Source: Oceanisphaera marina
GTDB lineage: Bacteria > Pseudomonadota > Gammaproteobacteria > Enterobacterales > Aeromonadaceae
NCBI RefSeq assembly: GCF_014643915.1
Contig: NZ_BMKE01000013.1
Span: forward strand, 1-64,000
DNA length: 64,000 nucleotides
Direction of reading: 5' to 3'
A model generated the notes under the pieces. It did not search any database and was not told the DNA's origin. It saw only the letters and a list, made by a program, of their open reading frames with translations. The position numbers and the translations under genes were made by a program. The stretch's first letter is position 1, and each line of letters opens with the position of its first letter. Shown here piece after piece: positions 29,104-37,871 of the stretch.

Positions 29104-29138
29104 AAACACCGCTCCCTTAAGAGCGGTGTTTTTGTTTA
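29104..29138 (+). terminator. Terminator after flgE
   Basis: AAACACCGCTC / GAGCGGTGTTT with TTTGTTT tail. It ends the flgBCDE transcript; flgF has its own promoter downstream. Confidence 0.85.
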
Positions 29139-29154
29139 ACGTAAGGCGATGTTC

Positions 29155-29256
29155 TGTAGGCTAGAGCTTTAGCTGCTAGTCCCGTCTTAGCGGGATTTTG
29201 GTTTTAGACCTAAATCTTCTGCTTTGCAGAATTCGCAGCTAAAGCGCGAAGCTACA
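29155..29256. repeat. Dispersed palindromic repeat, family A, copy 1
   Basis: Starts TGTAGGCT and ends GCTACA. The terminal inverted parts carry GCTTTAGCTG and CAGCTAAAGC; internal palindromes are TCCCGTCTTAGCGGGA and CTGCTTTGCAG. Two further copies are at 31747 and 50048. Confidence 0.75.
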
Positions 29257-29374
29257 AGAAGTGCAGTGTAGTGTGTGGCAGGGCCTCTTCTTTGTAAATA
29301 TAAGCGCTGGACTAGAACAGGCGGGGTTTATCTTTAACTCCCAGCCTACGGCTTATCGCTTTCATCTTTATTAG

Positions 29375-29390
29375 TGGCACTATTTTTGCA
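29375..29390 (+). promoter_or_regulatory. Sigma-54 promoter for flgF operon
   Basis: TGGCACTATTTTTGCA: excellent -24/-12 match with GG-N10-GC, about 95 bases upstream of flgF. It makes flgFGH transcription independent of the flgB promoter. Confidence 0.9.
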
Positions 29391-29407
29391 TTGTATTTAG
29401 TCAATTA

Positions 29408-29441
29408 GCTGACAGCGACAGGTCTTTTAGTGCCTGTCAGC
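29408..29441 (+). promoter_or_regulatory. Hairpin in the flgF leader
   Basis: GCTGACAG (29408-29415) and CTGTCAGC (29434-29441) are perfect inverted copies just downstream of the predicted transcription start, so the flgF mRNA would begin with a stem-loop. Confidence 0.45.
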
Positions 29442-29482
29442 ACTAATCAGTACTTATTCGGCAACTCGTCGACGGAGCTGAA

Positions 29483-30226
29483 ATGGATCATTTGCTTTAT
29501 ATCGCCATGTCTGGCGCCAAAGAAAACATGCACAGCGTGGCCGTACGCTCCAACAATCTGGCCAACGCCAATACCACAGGTTTTAAAGCCGATATGGAGC
29601 AGGCGCGCGCCATGCAGGCTTTTGGCGAAGGTCTGCCGACACGGGTGTTTGCCATGACCGAACGGCCGGGGCAAAACTTTTCCTCCGGGCCCATACAAAC
29701 TACGGGACGGGATCTTGACGTTGCCGTGGCCGGTGACGGCTGGTTGGCGGTAGAGTCTAAAGACGGCTCCGAAGCTTATACCCGCTTTGGTAGTCTGCAG
29801 GTTTCGCCAGAAGGCCTGCTGCAAACCAGTAATGGCCTGAACGTGCTGGATGATGGCGGCGGCCCCATTTTCTTGCCACTGCCGTTAGAAAAAATGGAAA
29901 TCAATAAAGACGGTACCATTTTTGCCCGACTGGAAGGCGAGCCCGCCAATGGCGGTGAAGAGCTGCAGCGCATTAAAACCGTACTGCCCAACAATGGCGA
30001 TTTGGAAAAAGGACAAGATGGCCTGTTTCGCCGTAAAGACGGCCAGGTGGAAGCGCCCTCGGCCCAGGTGCAACTGCTGGCCGGTGCACTGGAAGGCAGC
30101 AACGTTAACCCGGTAGCCGAAATGACCCACTTAATTGATTTGCAGCGCCGCTTTGAAACTCAGCTGAAAATGATGAGCCACGCCGAAGAAAACGACAAAG
30201 CTCATGCCCAGCTGCTGCGCATCTAA
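29483..30226 (+). CDS. flgF: Flagellar basal body rod protein FlgF
   Basis: Distal rod junction subunit, 247 residues. N-terminal SNNLANANTTGFKADMEQA and C-terminal VNPVAEMTHLIDLQRRFETQLKM fit FlgF. First gene after the flgE-flgF gap and its sigma-54 promoter. Confidence 0.95.
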   Translation: MDHLLYIAMSGAKENMHSVAVRSNNLANANTTGFKADMEQARAMQAFGEGLPTRVFAMTERPGQNFSSGPIQTTGRDLDVAVAGDGWLAVESKDGSEAYTRFGSLQVSPEGLLQTSNGLNVLDDGGGPIFLPLPLEKMEINKDGTIFARLEGEPANGGEELQRIKTVLPNNGDLEKGQDGLFRRKDGQVEAPSAQVQLLAGALEGSNVNPVAEMTHLIDLQRRFETQLKMMSHAEENDKAHAQLLRI

Positions 30227-30237
30227 AGGAGATTACA

Positions 30238-31026
30238 ATGAACCCTGCATTATGGATTAGTAAAACCGGCCTGGATGCTCAGCAGACCAATATTTCGGTG
30301 ACTTCAAACAACCTGGCCAACGCCAGCACGGTCGGCTTTAAAAAAGGCCGCGCCATATTTGAAGACTTGCTCTACCAAAATATTCATCAGCCCGGTGGCC
30401 GCGCCACTGCCGATACCAACCTGCCTTCTGGTTTAATGCTGGGTGCCGGTAGCAAGGTGGTGGCCACGCAAAAAACCTTTACCCAAGGCAGTGTGCAAAC
30501 CACTGATAATGCCCTGGATGTAATGATAGACGGCCGTGGCTTCTTTGAAGTGTTACTGCCAGACGGTACCACCGGCTATACCCGTAATGGTCAGTTTGCC
30601 CTTAATGACGAAGGCGTGATTGTTACCCCGGGTAACGGCTATCCGCTGCAGCCCGAAATGCAAATCCCCGAAAATGCGCAAAGTATCAGTATCGGCACCA
30701 ATGGTGAAGTCTCGGTGCAAATGGCGGGGCAGGCTGAATCGCAGATTATTGGTCAGCTTATTATCAGCGACTTTGCCAACCCCGCCGGTCTGCAGCCAAA
30801 AGGCGAAAACCTGTATCTGGAAACACAGTCCAGCGGTGCCGCCCTGCAAGGAATTGCCGGTGCCGACGGTTATGGCACCATTAAACAGGGCATGCTGGAA
30901 ACCTCCAACGTGAACGTGACCGAAGAACTGGTTAACCTGATCCAGGCCCAGCGGGTATACGAGATGAACTCCAAGGTGATCTCGGCCGTCGATGACATGA
31001 TGGCGTACGTTAACCAGCAGCTGTAA
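30238..31026 (+). CDS. flgG: Flagellar distal rod protein FlgG
   Basis: Distal rod subunit, 262 residues, the usual size. N-terminal TSNNLANASTVGFKKGRA and C-terminal ETSNVNVTEELVNLIQAQRVYEMNSKV. The motif GSVQTTDNALDVMIDGRGFFEVLLPDG is typical of FlgG. AAAGGAG upstream. Confidence 0.96.
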   Translation: MNPALWISKTGLDAQQTNISVTSNNLANASTVGFKKGRAIFEDLLYQNIHQPGGRATADTNLPSGLMLGAGSKVVATQKTFTQGSVQTTDNALDVMIDGRGFFEVLLPDGTTGYTRNGQFALNDEGVIVTPGNGYPLQPEMQIPENAQSISIGTNGEVSVQMAGQAESQIIGQLIISDFANPAGLQPKGENLYLETQSSGAALQGIAGADGYGTIKQGMLETSNVNVTEELVNLIQAQRVYEMNSKVISAVDDMMAYVNQQL

Positions 31027-31046
31027 TTCATAACAGGATGAGCGCG

Positions 31047-31736
31047 ATGCGAAATATGATGGCCGCGGTAGTCAGGGTGGCGCTAATCGTCGTTGGGTTG
31101 GCAGGGTGTACCAGTACCCCTTATACCCCTAAACCGGACGATCCGGCCTTTGCGCCGGTTATTCCCAGCATGAGCGAACAACAGCTGGAGCCTAACGGTG
31201 CTATTTTTCAGGATAACTACGCCAACAGCCTGTATTCCGACATTAAAGCGCACCGCGTGGGTGACATCATTACCGTGGACTTAGCCGAATCGACCCGGGC
31301 GCAAAAGCGCGCCACTACCCAGCAGGGCAAAGATTCCAGCGTGAACATTGCGGCACCGACCATTGGCGCCCGGGGCATCAGCATTGCGGGTAATCCTTTT
31401 AGTGCCTCTTTGTCCAGCAGCAACGAGTTTGATGGCCAGGCCAACACCAACCAAAGCAACAGCCTGCAAGGCAGTATTACCGTGAGCGTGGCTCAGGTGC
31501 TGGCCAACGGAAATCTGATGGTGCAGGGCGAAAAGTGGATCATGCTGAATACCGGTGAAGAGTATGTGCGCATCAGCGGTATGATCCGACCACAGGATAT
31601 TGGCGCCGACAACAGAGTCGAGTCCAGCCGAGTGGCCAACGCCCGCATCTATTACGGCGGTACCGGCGACTTTGCCAACACCCAAACCCGCGGCTGGCTG
31701 GCCAAGTTTTTCAACAGCGAGTGGATGCCGTTTTAA
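31047..31736 (+). CDS. flgH: Flagellar L-ring lipoprotein FlgH
   Basis: Outer-membrane L-ring subunit. The chain has lipobox LAGC (about residues 17-20 from this start) and the FlgH motifs LYSDIKAHRVGDIITVDLAEST and RISGMIRPQDI. ATG at 31047 is preferred over 31038 because ACAGGA is then eight bases upstream; this gives 229 residues. Followed by a 318-base gap crowded with repeats. Confidence 0.94.
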   Translation: MRNMMAAVVRVALIVVGLAGCTSTPYTPKPDDPAFAPVIPSMSEQQLEPNGAIFQDNYANSLYSDIKAHRVGDIITVDLAESTRAQKRATTQQGKDSSVNIAAPTIGARGISIAGNPFSASLSSSNEFDGQANTNQSNSLQGSITVSVAQVLANGNLMVQGEKWIMLNTGEEYVRISGMIRPQDIGADNRVESSRVANARIYYGGTGDFANTQTRGWLAKFFNSEWMPF

Positions 31737-31746
31737 TGACGTGTTT

Positions 31747-31837
31747 TGTAGGCTGCCGCTTTAGCTGGCAGTCCCGTCTCGGCGGGATTAAAACTATTCT
31801 GCTAACGCAGAACCTGCAGCTAAAGCGCAGGGCTACA
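31747..31837. repeat. Dispersed palindromic repeat, family A, copy 2
   Basis: Starts TGTAGGCTGCCGCTTTAGCT and ends CAGCTAAAGCG then GGCTACA. Internal palindromes TCCCGTCTCGGCGGGA and CTGCTAACGCAG are preserved in form but not in exact sequence. Confidence 0.75.
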
Positions 31838-31860
31838 GGGTGTGGTGTCTTGTGGTTCTG

Positions 31861-31894
31861 CCGTCATCCTGACGCACGTCAGGATCTCGGTTTT
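31861..31894. repeat. Short palindromic repeat, family C, copy 1
   Basis: Contains ATCCTGACGCACGTCAGGAT, a near-perfect palindrome, followed by CTCGGTTTT. Related copies occur at 33235, 38464 and 58776. Confidence 0.7.
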
Positions 31895-31900
31895 AAGTTT

Positions 31901-31966
31901 TTTGTAGGGGCGAATTCATTCGACCAACATGGTGGCACGGTTTTAAAACGGGTAAATACATTCGCC
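31901..31966. repeat. Dispersed palindromic repeat, family B, copy 2
   Basis: Begins TTTGTAGGGGCGAATTCATT, identical to the copy at 5601 over the first 22 bases, and ends with an inverted copy of the start (CATTCGCC). Confidence 0.65.
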
Positions 31967-31987
31967 TTGCGTCACTGTGTTTTATGC

Positions 31988-32022
31988 TTCACTAAGCACT
32001 GAACACTAAGCATTCAACACTA
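31988..32022. repeat. Degenerate heptad tract, 5 units, before flgI
   Basis: Five 7-base units alternating between AGCACTG-like and AACACTA-like forms, ending about 22 bases before the flgI ribosome binding site. Confidence 0.6.
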
Positions 32023-32042
32023 ACGAAGCTTTCAGCTTCGTT
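32022..32042 (+). promoter_or_regulatory. Hairpin next to the flgI ribosome binding site
   Basis: AACGAAGCT / AGCTTCGTT with a 3-base loop ends directly before CAGGAG, the flgI Shine-Dalgarno. Such a stem could modulate translation start. Confidence 0.4.
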
Positions 32043-32054
32043 CAGGAGAAATAC

Positions 32055-33158
32055 ATGAAGCAGCTTTTGGCCGTAATACTCAGCCTGATGTTACTACCAA
32101 GCTTACTCATACCCGCCCAGGCGGCGCGTATTAAAGACATCAGCTCGGTGGCAGGGGTGCGGGCCAACCAGCTGGTGGGGTATGGCCTGGTGGTGGGCCT
32201 GCCTGGCACCGGCGAGCGAAACAACGCCTTTGCTGCCCAAACGTTCAGAACCATGCTCAACAACTTTGGCATTACGGTGCCCGAGGATATGCGGCCCAAA
32301 ATGAAAGACGTGGCTCCGGTGGCGGTGCATGCCGAGCTGCCGGCGTTTGCCAAACCTGGCCAAACCATCGATATTACGGTATCCGCTATCGGCGAAGCCA
32401 AAAGCCTGCGTGGTGGTACCTTGCTGCAAACCTTCCTGAAAGGGGTAGATGGTCGTGTGTATGCTCTGGCCCAAGGCAGTCTGGTGGTAGGCGGTTTAGG
32501 GGCCGAAGGCGCCGACGGCTCTTCCATCATGATCAATATTCCCACCGTGGGCCGTATTCCTGGCGGAGCCATGGTAGAGCGTGAAGTACAAAGCTCCTTT
32601 GGCCGTGGCGACACCATTACCTTTAACCTGCATCGCTCCGATTTTACCACGGCCAAGCGCATGGCAGAGGTGATTAACGACCTGGTGGGCCCCAATAACG
32701 CCCAGGCGCTTGATGCGACCTCGGTACAGGTATATGCACCGCGTGACCCAGGCCAGCGAGTCAGTTATCTGTCGACCCTGGAAAATCTGGTGATAGATGT
32801 CGCCGATGAAGCCGCCAAAATTATCATCAATTCCCGCACCGGTACGGTAGTGATTGGCCAGCAGGTACAGTTAAAACCGGCTGCCATCACTCATGGCGGG
32901 TTAACCATTACCATTTCGGAAAATCCCCAGGTGTCTCAGCCAAACGCCCTGGCCGGAGGCGAGACGGTGGTGGTGCCAAACACCAATATCAACGTTGAAC
33001 AGCAAGACGGCCGCATGTTCAAGCTCGACACCGGTACCACGCTTGATGACCTGGTGCGTGCGGTGAACCAGGTTGGCGTAGCCCCGGGTGATTTGGTCGC
33101 CATATTGGAAGCATTACGCCAGGCCGGCGCCATACAAGGCGAACTGGTTATTATTTAA
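32055..33158 (+). CDS. flgI: Flagellar P-ring protein FlgI
   Basis: Periplasmic P-ring subunit, 367 residues. Signal peptide of about 23 residues (ending AQAA), then the conserved [30 protein letters not shown]. The C-terminal [31 protein letters not shown] is typical. FlgA encoded at 23.5 kb is its chaperone. Confidence 0.96.
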   Translation: MKQLLAVILSLMLLPSLLIPAQAARIKDISSVAGVRANQLVGYGLVVGLPGTGERNNAFAAQTFRTMLNNFGITVPEDMRPKMKDVAPVAVHAELPAFAKPGQTIDITVSAIGEAKSLRGGTLLQTFLKGVDGRVYALAQGSLVVGGLGAEGADGSSIMINIPTVGRIPGGAMVEREVQSSFGRGDTITFNLHRSDFTTAKRMAEVINDLVGPNNAQALDATSVQVYAPRDPGQRVSYLSTLENLVIDVADEAAKIIINSRTGTVVIGQQVQLKPAAITHGGLTITISENPQVSQPNALAGGETVVVPNTNINVEQQDGRMFKLDTGTTLDDLVRAVNQVGVAPGDLVAILEALRQAGAIQGELVII

Positions 33159-33164
33159 CTGGCG

Positions 33165-33192
33165 GTGAAGGGTAAAGAGTGAAGGGTAAAGC
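33165..33192. repeat. Heptad arm, left, flgI-flgJ gap
   Basis: Four 7-base units alternating GTGAAGG and GTAAAGA/C, beginning six bases after the flgI stop codon. Paired with the inverted arm at 33267-33301. Confidence 0.7.
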
Positions 33193-33234
33193 GGACAAGC
33201 CAACACAGCAGGTCCGACGTATTTGGTAATCTAG

Positions 33235-33256
33235 CCATCAGGATCTCGGTTTTAGG
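33235..33256. repeat. Short palindromic repeat, family C, copy 2 (half copy)
   Basis: CCATCAGGATCTCGGTTTT keeps the right half of the family C palindrome seen at 31861. It sits between the two heptad arms of the flgI-flgJ gap. Confidence 0.6.
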
Positions 33257-33266
33257 TGTAGGTGTT

Positions 33267-33301
33267 TTCCACTTCACACATCACTCTTTACACTTTACGA
33301 G
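33267..33301. repeat. Heptad arm, right, flgI-flgJ gap
   Basis: Five 7-base units that, on the minus strand, read as GTAAAGT, GTAAAGA and GTG-type units like the left arm. It ends just before the flgJ ribosome binding site (GGGAG at about 33305). Confidence 0.7.
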
Positions 33302-33315
33302 CATGGGAGTAGCGG

Positions 33316-34356
33316 ATGAAACCGGTCGATTCATACAGTAACAGCCTGCTGGCCAACGACATTCAAGGCCTGGACAAGCTGCGCCAACAAGGCTTTGCCG
33401 AAGATAGAGGCAAGGCGCTAGATGAAGCGGCGCGTCAGTTTGAAAGCCTGTTTACGCAACAGCTGTTTAAGTCGATGCGCGCCGCCAACAAGGTATTTGA
33501 AGCCGACGGCCCCATGAACAGCCGTTATACCGAATATTATCAAGACATGCATGACCAGCAGATGTCGGCAGAGCTTAGCAAGCGCGGTAGCCTGGGACTG
33601 GCGGACTTGGTGAGCAAACAGCTGGGTGGCGAGCAGCCTGCAGCGCAACCCGAAGCGCGTCATTTTGACCTCACCGACGTACGCCGGATACAAGGCAAAG
33701 TGGTTCGGCCATTGGGCGCAGACGCAGTGGCCGAGGCCGTTGAAAAAGCCAAACAAGGAGCGCGCCCGCCGTTGCAAGCGGCCGCTGATAATCCTGCTGA
33801 TAGCTTGTTAGCCAACAAGGCTCTGCCTGGCAGCTCTCTGTCCAACAACAAGAACGCAGTGACTTACAGTGCCAGCGAGCCATTTCGCTCGCCAGAAGAC
33901 TTTGTGCGCCGCTTGATGCCCGCCGCGGTAGCAGCCGGAAAACGCATGGGACTGCCCCCTGAGGCCATGCTGGCGCAGGCGGCCCTTGAAACAGGCTGGG
34001 GTAAAAAGATCATCGGGCCAAAAAATAGTGACTCCAGCCATAATCTTTTTGGCATCAAGGCCGATAACAGTTGGAATAACGCAAAAAAATGGGTGAATAC
34101 TCTGGAATATGAGCAGGGCATTGCCGTTAAAGTAAAAGCCCCGTTTCGCGCCTACGGCTCGTTTAACGACAGTTTTAACGACTATGTGGACTTCTTGCAT
34201 CAAAATCCGCGCTACGGCGAGGCCTTGCAGCAAACCGATTCACCGAGACAATACTTTAAAGCATTACAAGAGGCCGGTTATGCCACCGACCCCAAATATG
34301 CCGATAAATTAAGTTCTATTTTCAATACCGTTACCCGCTTGGCAGCACAAGCATAA
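33316..34356 (+). CDS. flgJ: Rod cap / peptidoglycan hydrolase FlgJ
   Basis: Opens the cell wall for the rod and caps it during growth. The 346-residue chain has the N-terminal rod-binding domain (about 30-105, FESLFTQQLFKSMRAANK) and a C-terminal glucosaminidase domain (about 190-340) with the likely catalytic Glu225 in AQAALETGWGKK. Two-domain FlgJ is normal in gammaproteobacteria. Repeat arms separate it from flgI, but no terminator is evident. Confidence 0.95.
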   Translation: MKPVDSYSNSLLANDIQGLDKLRQQGFAEDRGKALDEAARQFESLFTQQLFKSMRAANKVFEADGPMNSRYTEYYQDMHDQQMSAELSKRGSLGLADLVSKQLGGEQPAAQPEARHFDLTDVRRIQGKVVRPLGADAVAEAVEKAKQGARPPLQAAADNPADSLLANKALPGSSLSNNKNAVTYSASEPFRSPEDFVRRLMPAAVAAGKRMGLPPEAMLAQAALETGWGKKIIGPKNSDSSHNLFGIKADNSWNNAKKWVNTLEYEQGIAVKVKAPFRAYGSFNDSFNDYVDFLHQNPRYGEALQQTDSPRQYFKALQEAGYATDPKYADKLSSIFNTVTRLAAQA

Positions 34357-34365
34357 GGACTCATT

Positions 34366-36357
34366 ATGGCTGTTGATTTGTATCAAACCGGTGTCAGTGG
34401 TTTGCTGGCCGCACAAGGCCAACTGGCGACCACCGGCCATAACATTGCCAACGTGAATACCGAAGGCTATAGCCGCCAACGGGTAGAGCAAATGACGACC
34501 CTGCATATGCAATCGGGCAGCCAGTTTTATGGCACCGGCACTCGGGTAACCGACGTGACGCGCATGTATCAGGAATACGCCTTTAAAGACGTGCTGGTCA
34601 ACAATACCGAAAAGGCCGGCGCCGAAGCTCTGTATAATCAATTGAGTTTTCTGGATCAAAGCCTGTCGGGGGTGAACAAGGGGCTCGCCACCAGCCTGGA
34701 TGATATGTACAAAGCCATTAACGCCGTGGTCGATAATCCGGGCAACCTGGGTAACCGAGAGCTGATGCTGGCGAATGCTAAAGATATTACCAACCACTTT
34801 AATGAATATTACAGTGCATTAGAGCAAGAAACTGTCATTAAAAACCGTGATATTCAGTCACGAGCCGATCATGTGACCTCACTGACTGCGGGCATTGCCG
34901 AGCTGAATCAGCAAATAATGAATGCTGGTCTGAACGGCACGCCCAATGATTTGCTCGACCAGCGCGATCGCTTGATCCAGGATCTTGGCCAGGAAGTGAA
35001 AATAACCACCTTGAAAGGCCACGATGGCATGATCTCGGTGATGCTGGACGGGCGCGAGCCCTTGGTGAGTGGCAACCAGGCTTATGGCATGGAAGTCCGC
35101 CTTGGCTCACCAGACCCACAGCAAACCGAACTGTATTTAACCAGCCCCAACAATCCTGATCAGGCCACGCGCATTAAAGGCAGCCAGGCACTGGGGGGGG
35201 AAATGGGGGCTTTATTCCATTATCGCGATCAGGTATTAGGCCCCAATTTGAGCGACATGGGTAAAGTGGCCATTGCGATTGCCGATGCCTTTAACGAGGT
35301 GCAAAAGCAAGGCGTGGACTTGAATGGCCTACCAGGTAAAAACTTTTTCGCCGACATTAATGCTCCTGACGCTCAAAAGCATCGATTTATCGGTAATAAT
35401 CCCGCCATTAGCGGGGCGGTAGAGATTACCGATACCGGCAAGCTCACCGGTGGCGAATATACGCTTAAATTTAAAGGCAGTGGTGCCTATGAATTAACGG
35501 ATATCACCACCGGCAAGTCGTATGACGTGAATGCAACAGCGGCCGCGGCGCCCAGTACCGAGCAGACCTTAACCTTATCTGGGCCTGAACCGCTTCCCAA
35601 TTTAGGCTTTAACATAACCCTAAATGACGTGCCCAACACCAACGACGAAATGCAAATTCGACCCACCCGCCAAGGCGGTAACGAGTTAAAAGTCGAACTC
35701 AACACCGGTGATCAAATTGCCGCCTCTGGCTCGATTATGGTCGATGCCAATAAAGACAACACCGGTACCACCAAAGTGGGCGTGCAGTTGGTTGAACCTA
35801 CGGCACCGGCAACGGCCATTCCTAAAGCGGATTATCCGCTGACCGTGAAAGTTGAAGATGACGGAACGGCCAGCACACCGCCGGTGTTGCTGTATAACGT
35901 GTATGACGTTAGCGGAACGGCAATTGGCACTTCGGTCACACCGGATGCGGACGGTAATATCACCATTGGTGATGTACAAATGAACATTAAAGGCACGCCT
36001 GCAGAATACGATCAATTTGTAATCAAACAAGCCAAAGGCTCGGGCAACAATACCAACGCCCTGGCCTTTGCCGATTTGCAAAACAAAAAATGGCTTAACA
36101 ACGGTAAGTCGACCGTGACCGACAGCCTGAATCAAACGGCGGTAGAGATAGGCGGGCTTACTAAAAATCAGCGGGTAAAAGCCGAAGCCGCCGGGGCGGC
36201 CTACAAGCAGTCTTACGACCGCATGCTGTCTACCTCTGGGGTCAACCTGGATGAAGAAGCCGTCAATCTGTTACGTTACCAGCAGTCTTACATGGCCTCG
36301 GCACGGGTGGTTACCGTGGCGTCCGAAACCATGAACACGCTCTTGCAGATACGCTAA
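34366..36357 (+). CDS. flgK: Hook-filament junction protein FlgK (HAP1)
   Basis: First junction ring between hook and filament. The 663-residue chain has conserved N-terminal TGVSGLLAAQGQLATTGHNIANVNTEGYSRQ and C-terminal SGVNLDEEAVNLLRYQQSYMASARVVTVASE. The central part is variable. Nine bases separate it from flgJ and from flgL, so transcription continues through. Confidence 0.96.
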   Translation: MAVDLYQTGVSGLLAAQGQLATTGHNIANVNTEGYSRQRVEQMTTLHMQSGSQFYGTGTRVTDVTRMYQEYAFKDVLVNNTEKAGAEALYNQLSFLDQSLSGVNKGLATSLDDMYKAINAVVDNPGNLGNRELMLANAKDITNHFNEYYSALEQETVIKNRDIQSRADHVTSLTAGIAELNQQIMNAGLNGTPNDLLDQRDRLIQDLGQEVKITTLKGHDGMISVMLDGREPLVSGNQAYGMEVRLGSPDPQQTELYLTSPNNPDQATRIKGSQALGGEMGALFHYRDQVLGPNLSDMGKVAIAIADAFNEVQKQGVDLNGLPGKNFFADINAPDAQKHRFIGNNPAISGAVEITDTGKLTGGEYTLKFKGSGAYELTDITTGKSYDVNATAAAAPSTEQTLTLSGPEPLPNLGFNITLNDVPNTNDEMQIRPTRQGGNELKVELNTGDQIAASGSIMVDANKDNTGTTKVGVQLVEPTAPATAIPKADYPLTVKVEDDGTASTPPVLLYNVYDVSGTAIGTSVTPDADGNITIGDVQMNIKGTPAEYDQFVIKQAKGSGNNTNALAFADLQNKKWLNNGKSTVTDSLNQTAVEIGGLTKNQRVKAEAAGAAYKQSYDRMLSTSGVNLDEEAVNLLRYQQSYMASARVVTVASETMNTLLQIR

Positions 36358-36366
36358 GGAATCGTC

Positions 36367-37641
36367 ATGCGCATAGCCAGTTTTCAATTTATTCAGCGTA
36401 ACCTGGACAATATCAGTGCCCGTTCTTCTGAGGCCCATCGCCAACTGGGCCAAATGTCATCCAGCAAACGCGTTGATAAACCCAGTGACGATCCGGTATC
36501 GGCTAACGGTATTCTTAACTACAAGCAAGAGCTGCGTAAAATTGAGCAATACCAAAATAATATCAATCTGGCTGAAAACCGGCTGCGCCGAGAAGAAACC
36601 GGTCTGACCAGCGGTGAGAATATCACCCAGCAAGTCAAAGAGATTATGCTCAAGGCCAACAACCCGGCCATTACCCAAAATGAACGCGACGCCTTCAAAA
36701 GCGAGCTGCAAAGTCGCATCGATGAAATGCTGGATATTGCCAACAGCAAAGATGAGTTTGGTCAGGCTATCTTCGGTGGCTTTCAAACCGACAGTGATCC
36801 TTTTACCTTTGATGATAAAGGCAACATCGTCTATAGCGGTGACAGCGGTCAGCGGCAAATGGTGATTGGCGACAGTGTAAAAGTTGAATTAAACCACGAT
36901 GGCGAGCTGGTATTCGGCGGCGTACCCAATCCGCGCGGCGACTTCACCGTGGACTACAGTGGAGTGAAAGGTGAGTCTCGCGAAGACCAGGTACGGGTAG
37001 AGAGTATTAACATCGTCGATCGTGCCAGTTTTAGTGACCAAAAAAATTACAGCGTCGAATTTGTGGGTAAATTGCCGGCTGATCCTGAATCAGAAGAAAT
37101 ATTTTATGTTGTTAAAGATGCAACCGGCACCCCGATAGCGCCCACCGACCCTACCGACCCGTTAACGCAGCTGCCTTATGATCCTCTTAATCCCATTGCC
37201 GTTGATGGCATAGAAATTAAGGTAAAGGGTGACGTTAAAATTGGCGATGAAATTACCTTAAACTCAAGCGTTCAAGACGGTACAGGTCAGGATGACGTAG
37301 GTGTGTTTGATATTTTAAATCGCGCCAAACAGTGGCTGGAAACAGACGGCCATACAGCCAAAGGTCAAAGTGAGATGATCGACATTCTGGATGAACTCGA
37401 CGCCATGGGCGGCCACTTCACCCAGGTACGCGCTGACACCGGTAACCGTATGCAGCGTCTCGATAACCAAAAAGAGACCCATAGCGAAATGACGCTCACC
37501 CTAGACAAACTACGCAGCGGCATGGAAGACCTGGACTACGCCAAAGCCGCCGGCGAATTCAGCCAAACCATGGTTGCCCTGCAAGCAACCCAAACCATGT
37601 TCGGCAAAATCCAGAACATGAGCTTGTTTAATTATATCTAG
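36367..37641 (+). CDS. flgL: Hook-filament junction protein FlgL (HAP3)
   Basis: Second junction protein, 424 residues. The N-terminus (MRIASFQFIQRNLDNISARSSEAHRQLGQMSSSKRVDKPSDDPVSA) and C-terminus (YAKAAGEFSQTMVALQATQTMFGKIQNMSLFNYI) fit the FlgL/flagellin family. The middle (37080-37320) uses more A+T-rich codons than the ends, matching a surface-exposed domain. Confidence 0.95.
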   Translation: MRIASFQFIQRNLDNISARSSEAHRQLGQMSSSKRVDKPSDDPVSANGILNYKQELRKIEQYQNNINLAENRLRREETGLTSGENITQQVKEIMLKANNPAITQNERDAFKSELQSRIDEMLDIANSKDEFGQAIFGGFQTDSDPFTFDDKGNIVYSGDSGQRQMVIGDSVKVELNHDGELVFGGVPNPRGDFTVDYSGVKGESREDQVRVESINIVDRASFSDQKNYSVEFVGKLPADPESEEIFYVVKDATGTPIAPTDPTDPLTQLPYDPLNPIAVDGIEIKVKGDVKIGDEITLNSSVQDGTGQDDVGVFDILNRAKQWLETDGHTAKGQSEMIDILDELDAMGGHFTQVRADTGNRMQRLDNQKETHSEMTLTLDKLRSGMEDLDYAKAAGEFSQTMVALQATQTMFGKIQNMSLFNYI

Positions 37642-37651
37642 GGCTTAGCCA

Positions 37652-37679
37652 GTGAAGGGGAAAGAGTGAAGGGGAAAAG
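37652..37679. repeat. Heptad tract, 4 units, after flgL
   Basis: Units GTGAAGG, GGAAAGA, GTGAAGG, GGAAAAG start ten bases after the flgL stop. Same unit family as the flgI-flgJ and flrB-flrC arms. No matching right arm was found nearby. Confidence 0.65.
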
Positions 37680-37716
37680 AAAACAGAAACCTCAAAAATA
37701 GCGCCCAGTTAAACCC

Positions 37717-37757
37717 AAAGCACCGCCCCACAAAGGCGGTGTTTTTTGCTTTTGTGT
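37717..37757 (+). terminator. Terminator after flgL
   Basis: AAAGCACCGCC / GGCGGTG with a TTTTTT tail and a second T-run. Ends the long flgF-flgL transcript. Confidence 0.85.
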
Positions 37758-37871
37758 TTTGTAGGCGAACGTTTGCTCTCGCATTTCGCCAAAGGCGGCA
37801 CGATTCAGGTCAAAGCTCTTTTTTGCGAAGTGTTTTTTCACCAGGAGGGCACATTAGATACAGATTAAGTA

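Noticed and set aside
31929-31945. TGGCACGGTTTTAAAA before flgI as a sigma-54 promoter
   Set aside because: Good -24 half, but no GC at -12; the sequence belongs to repeat family B.
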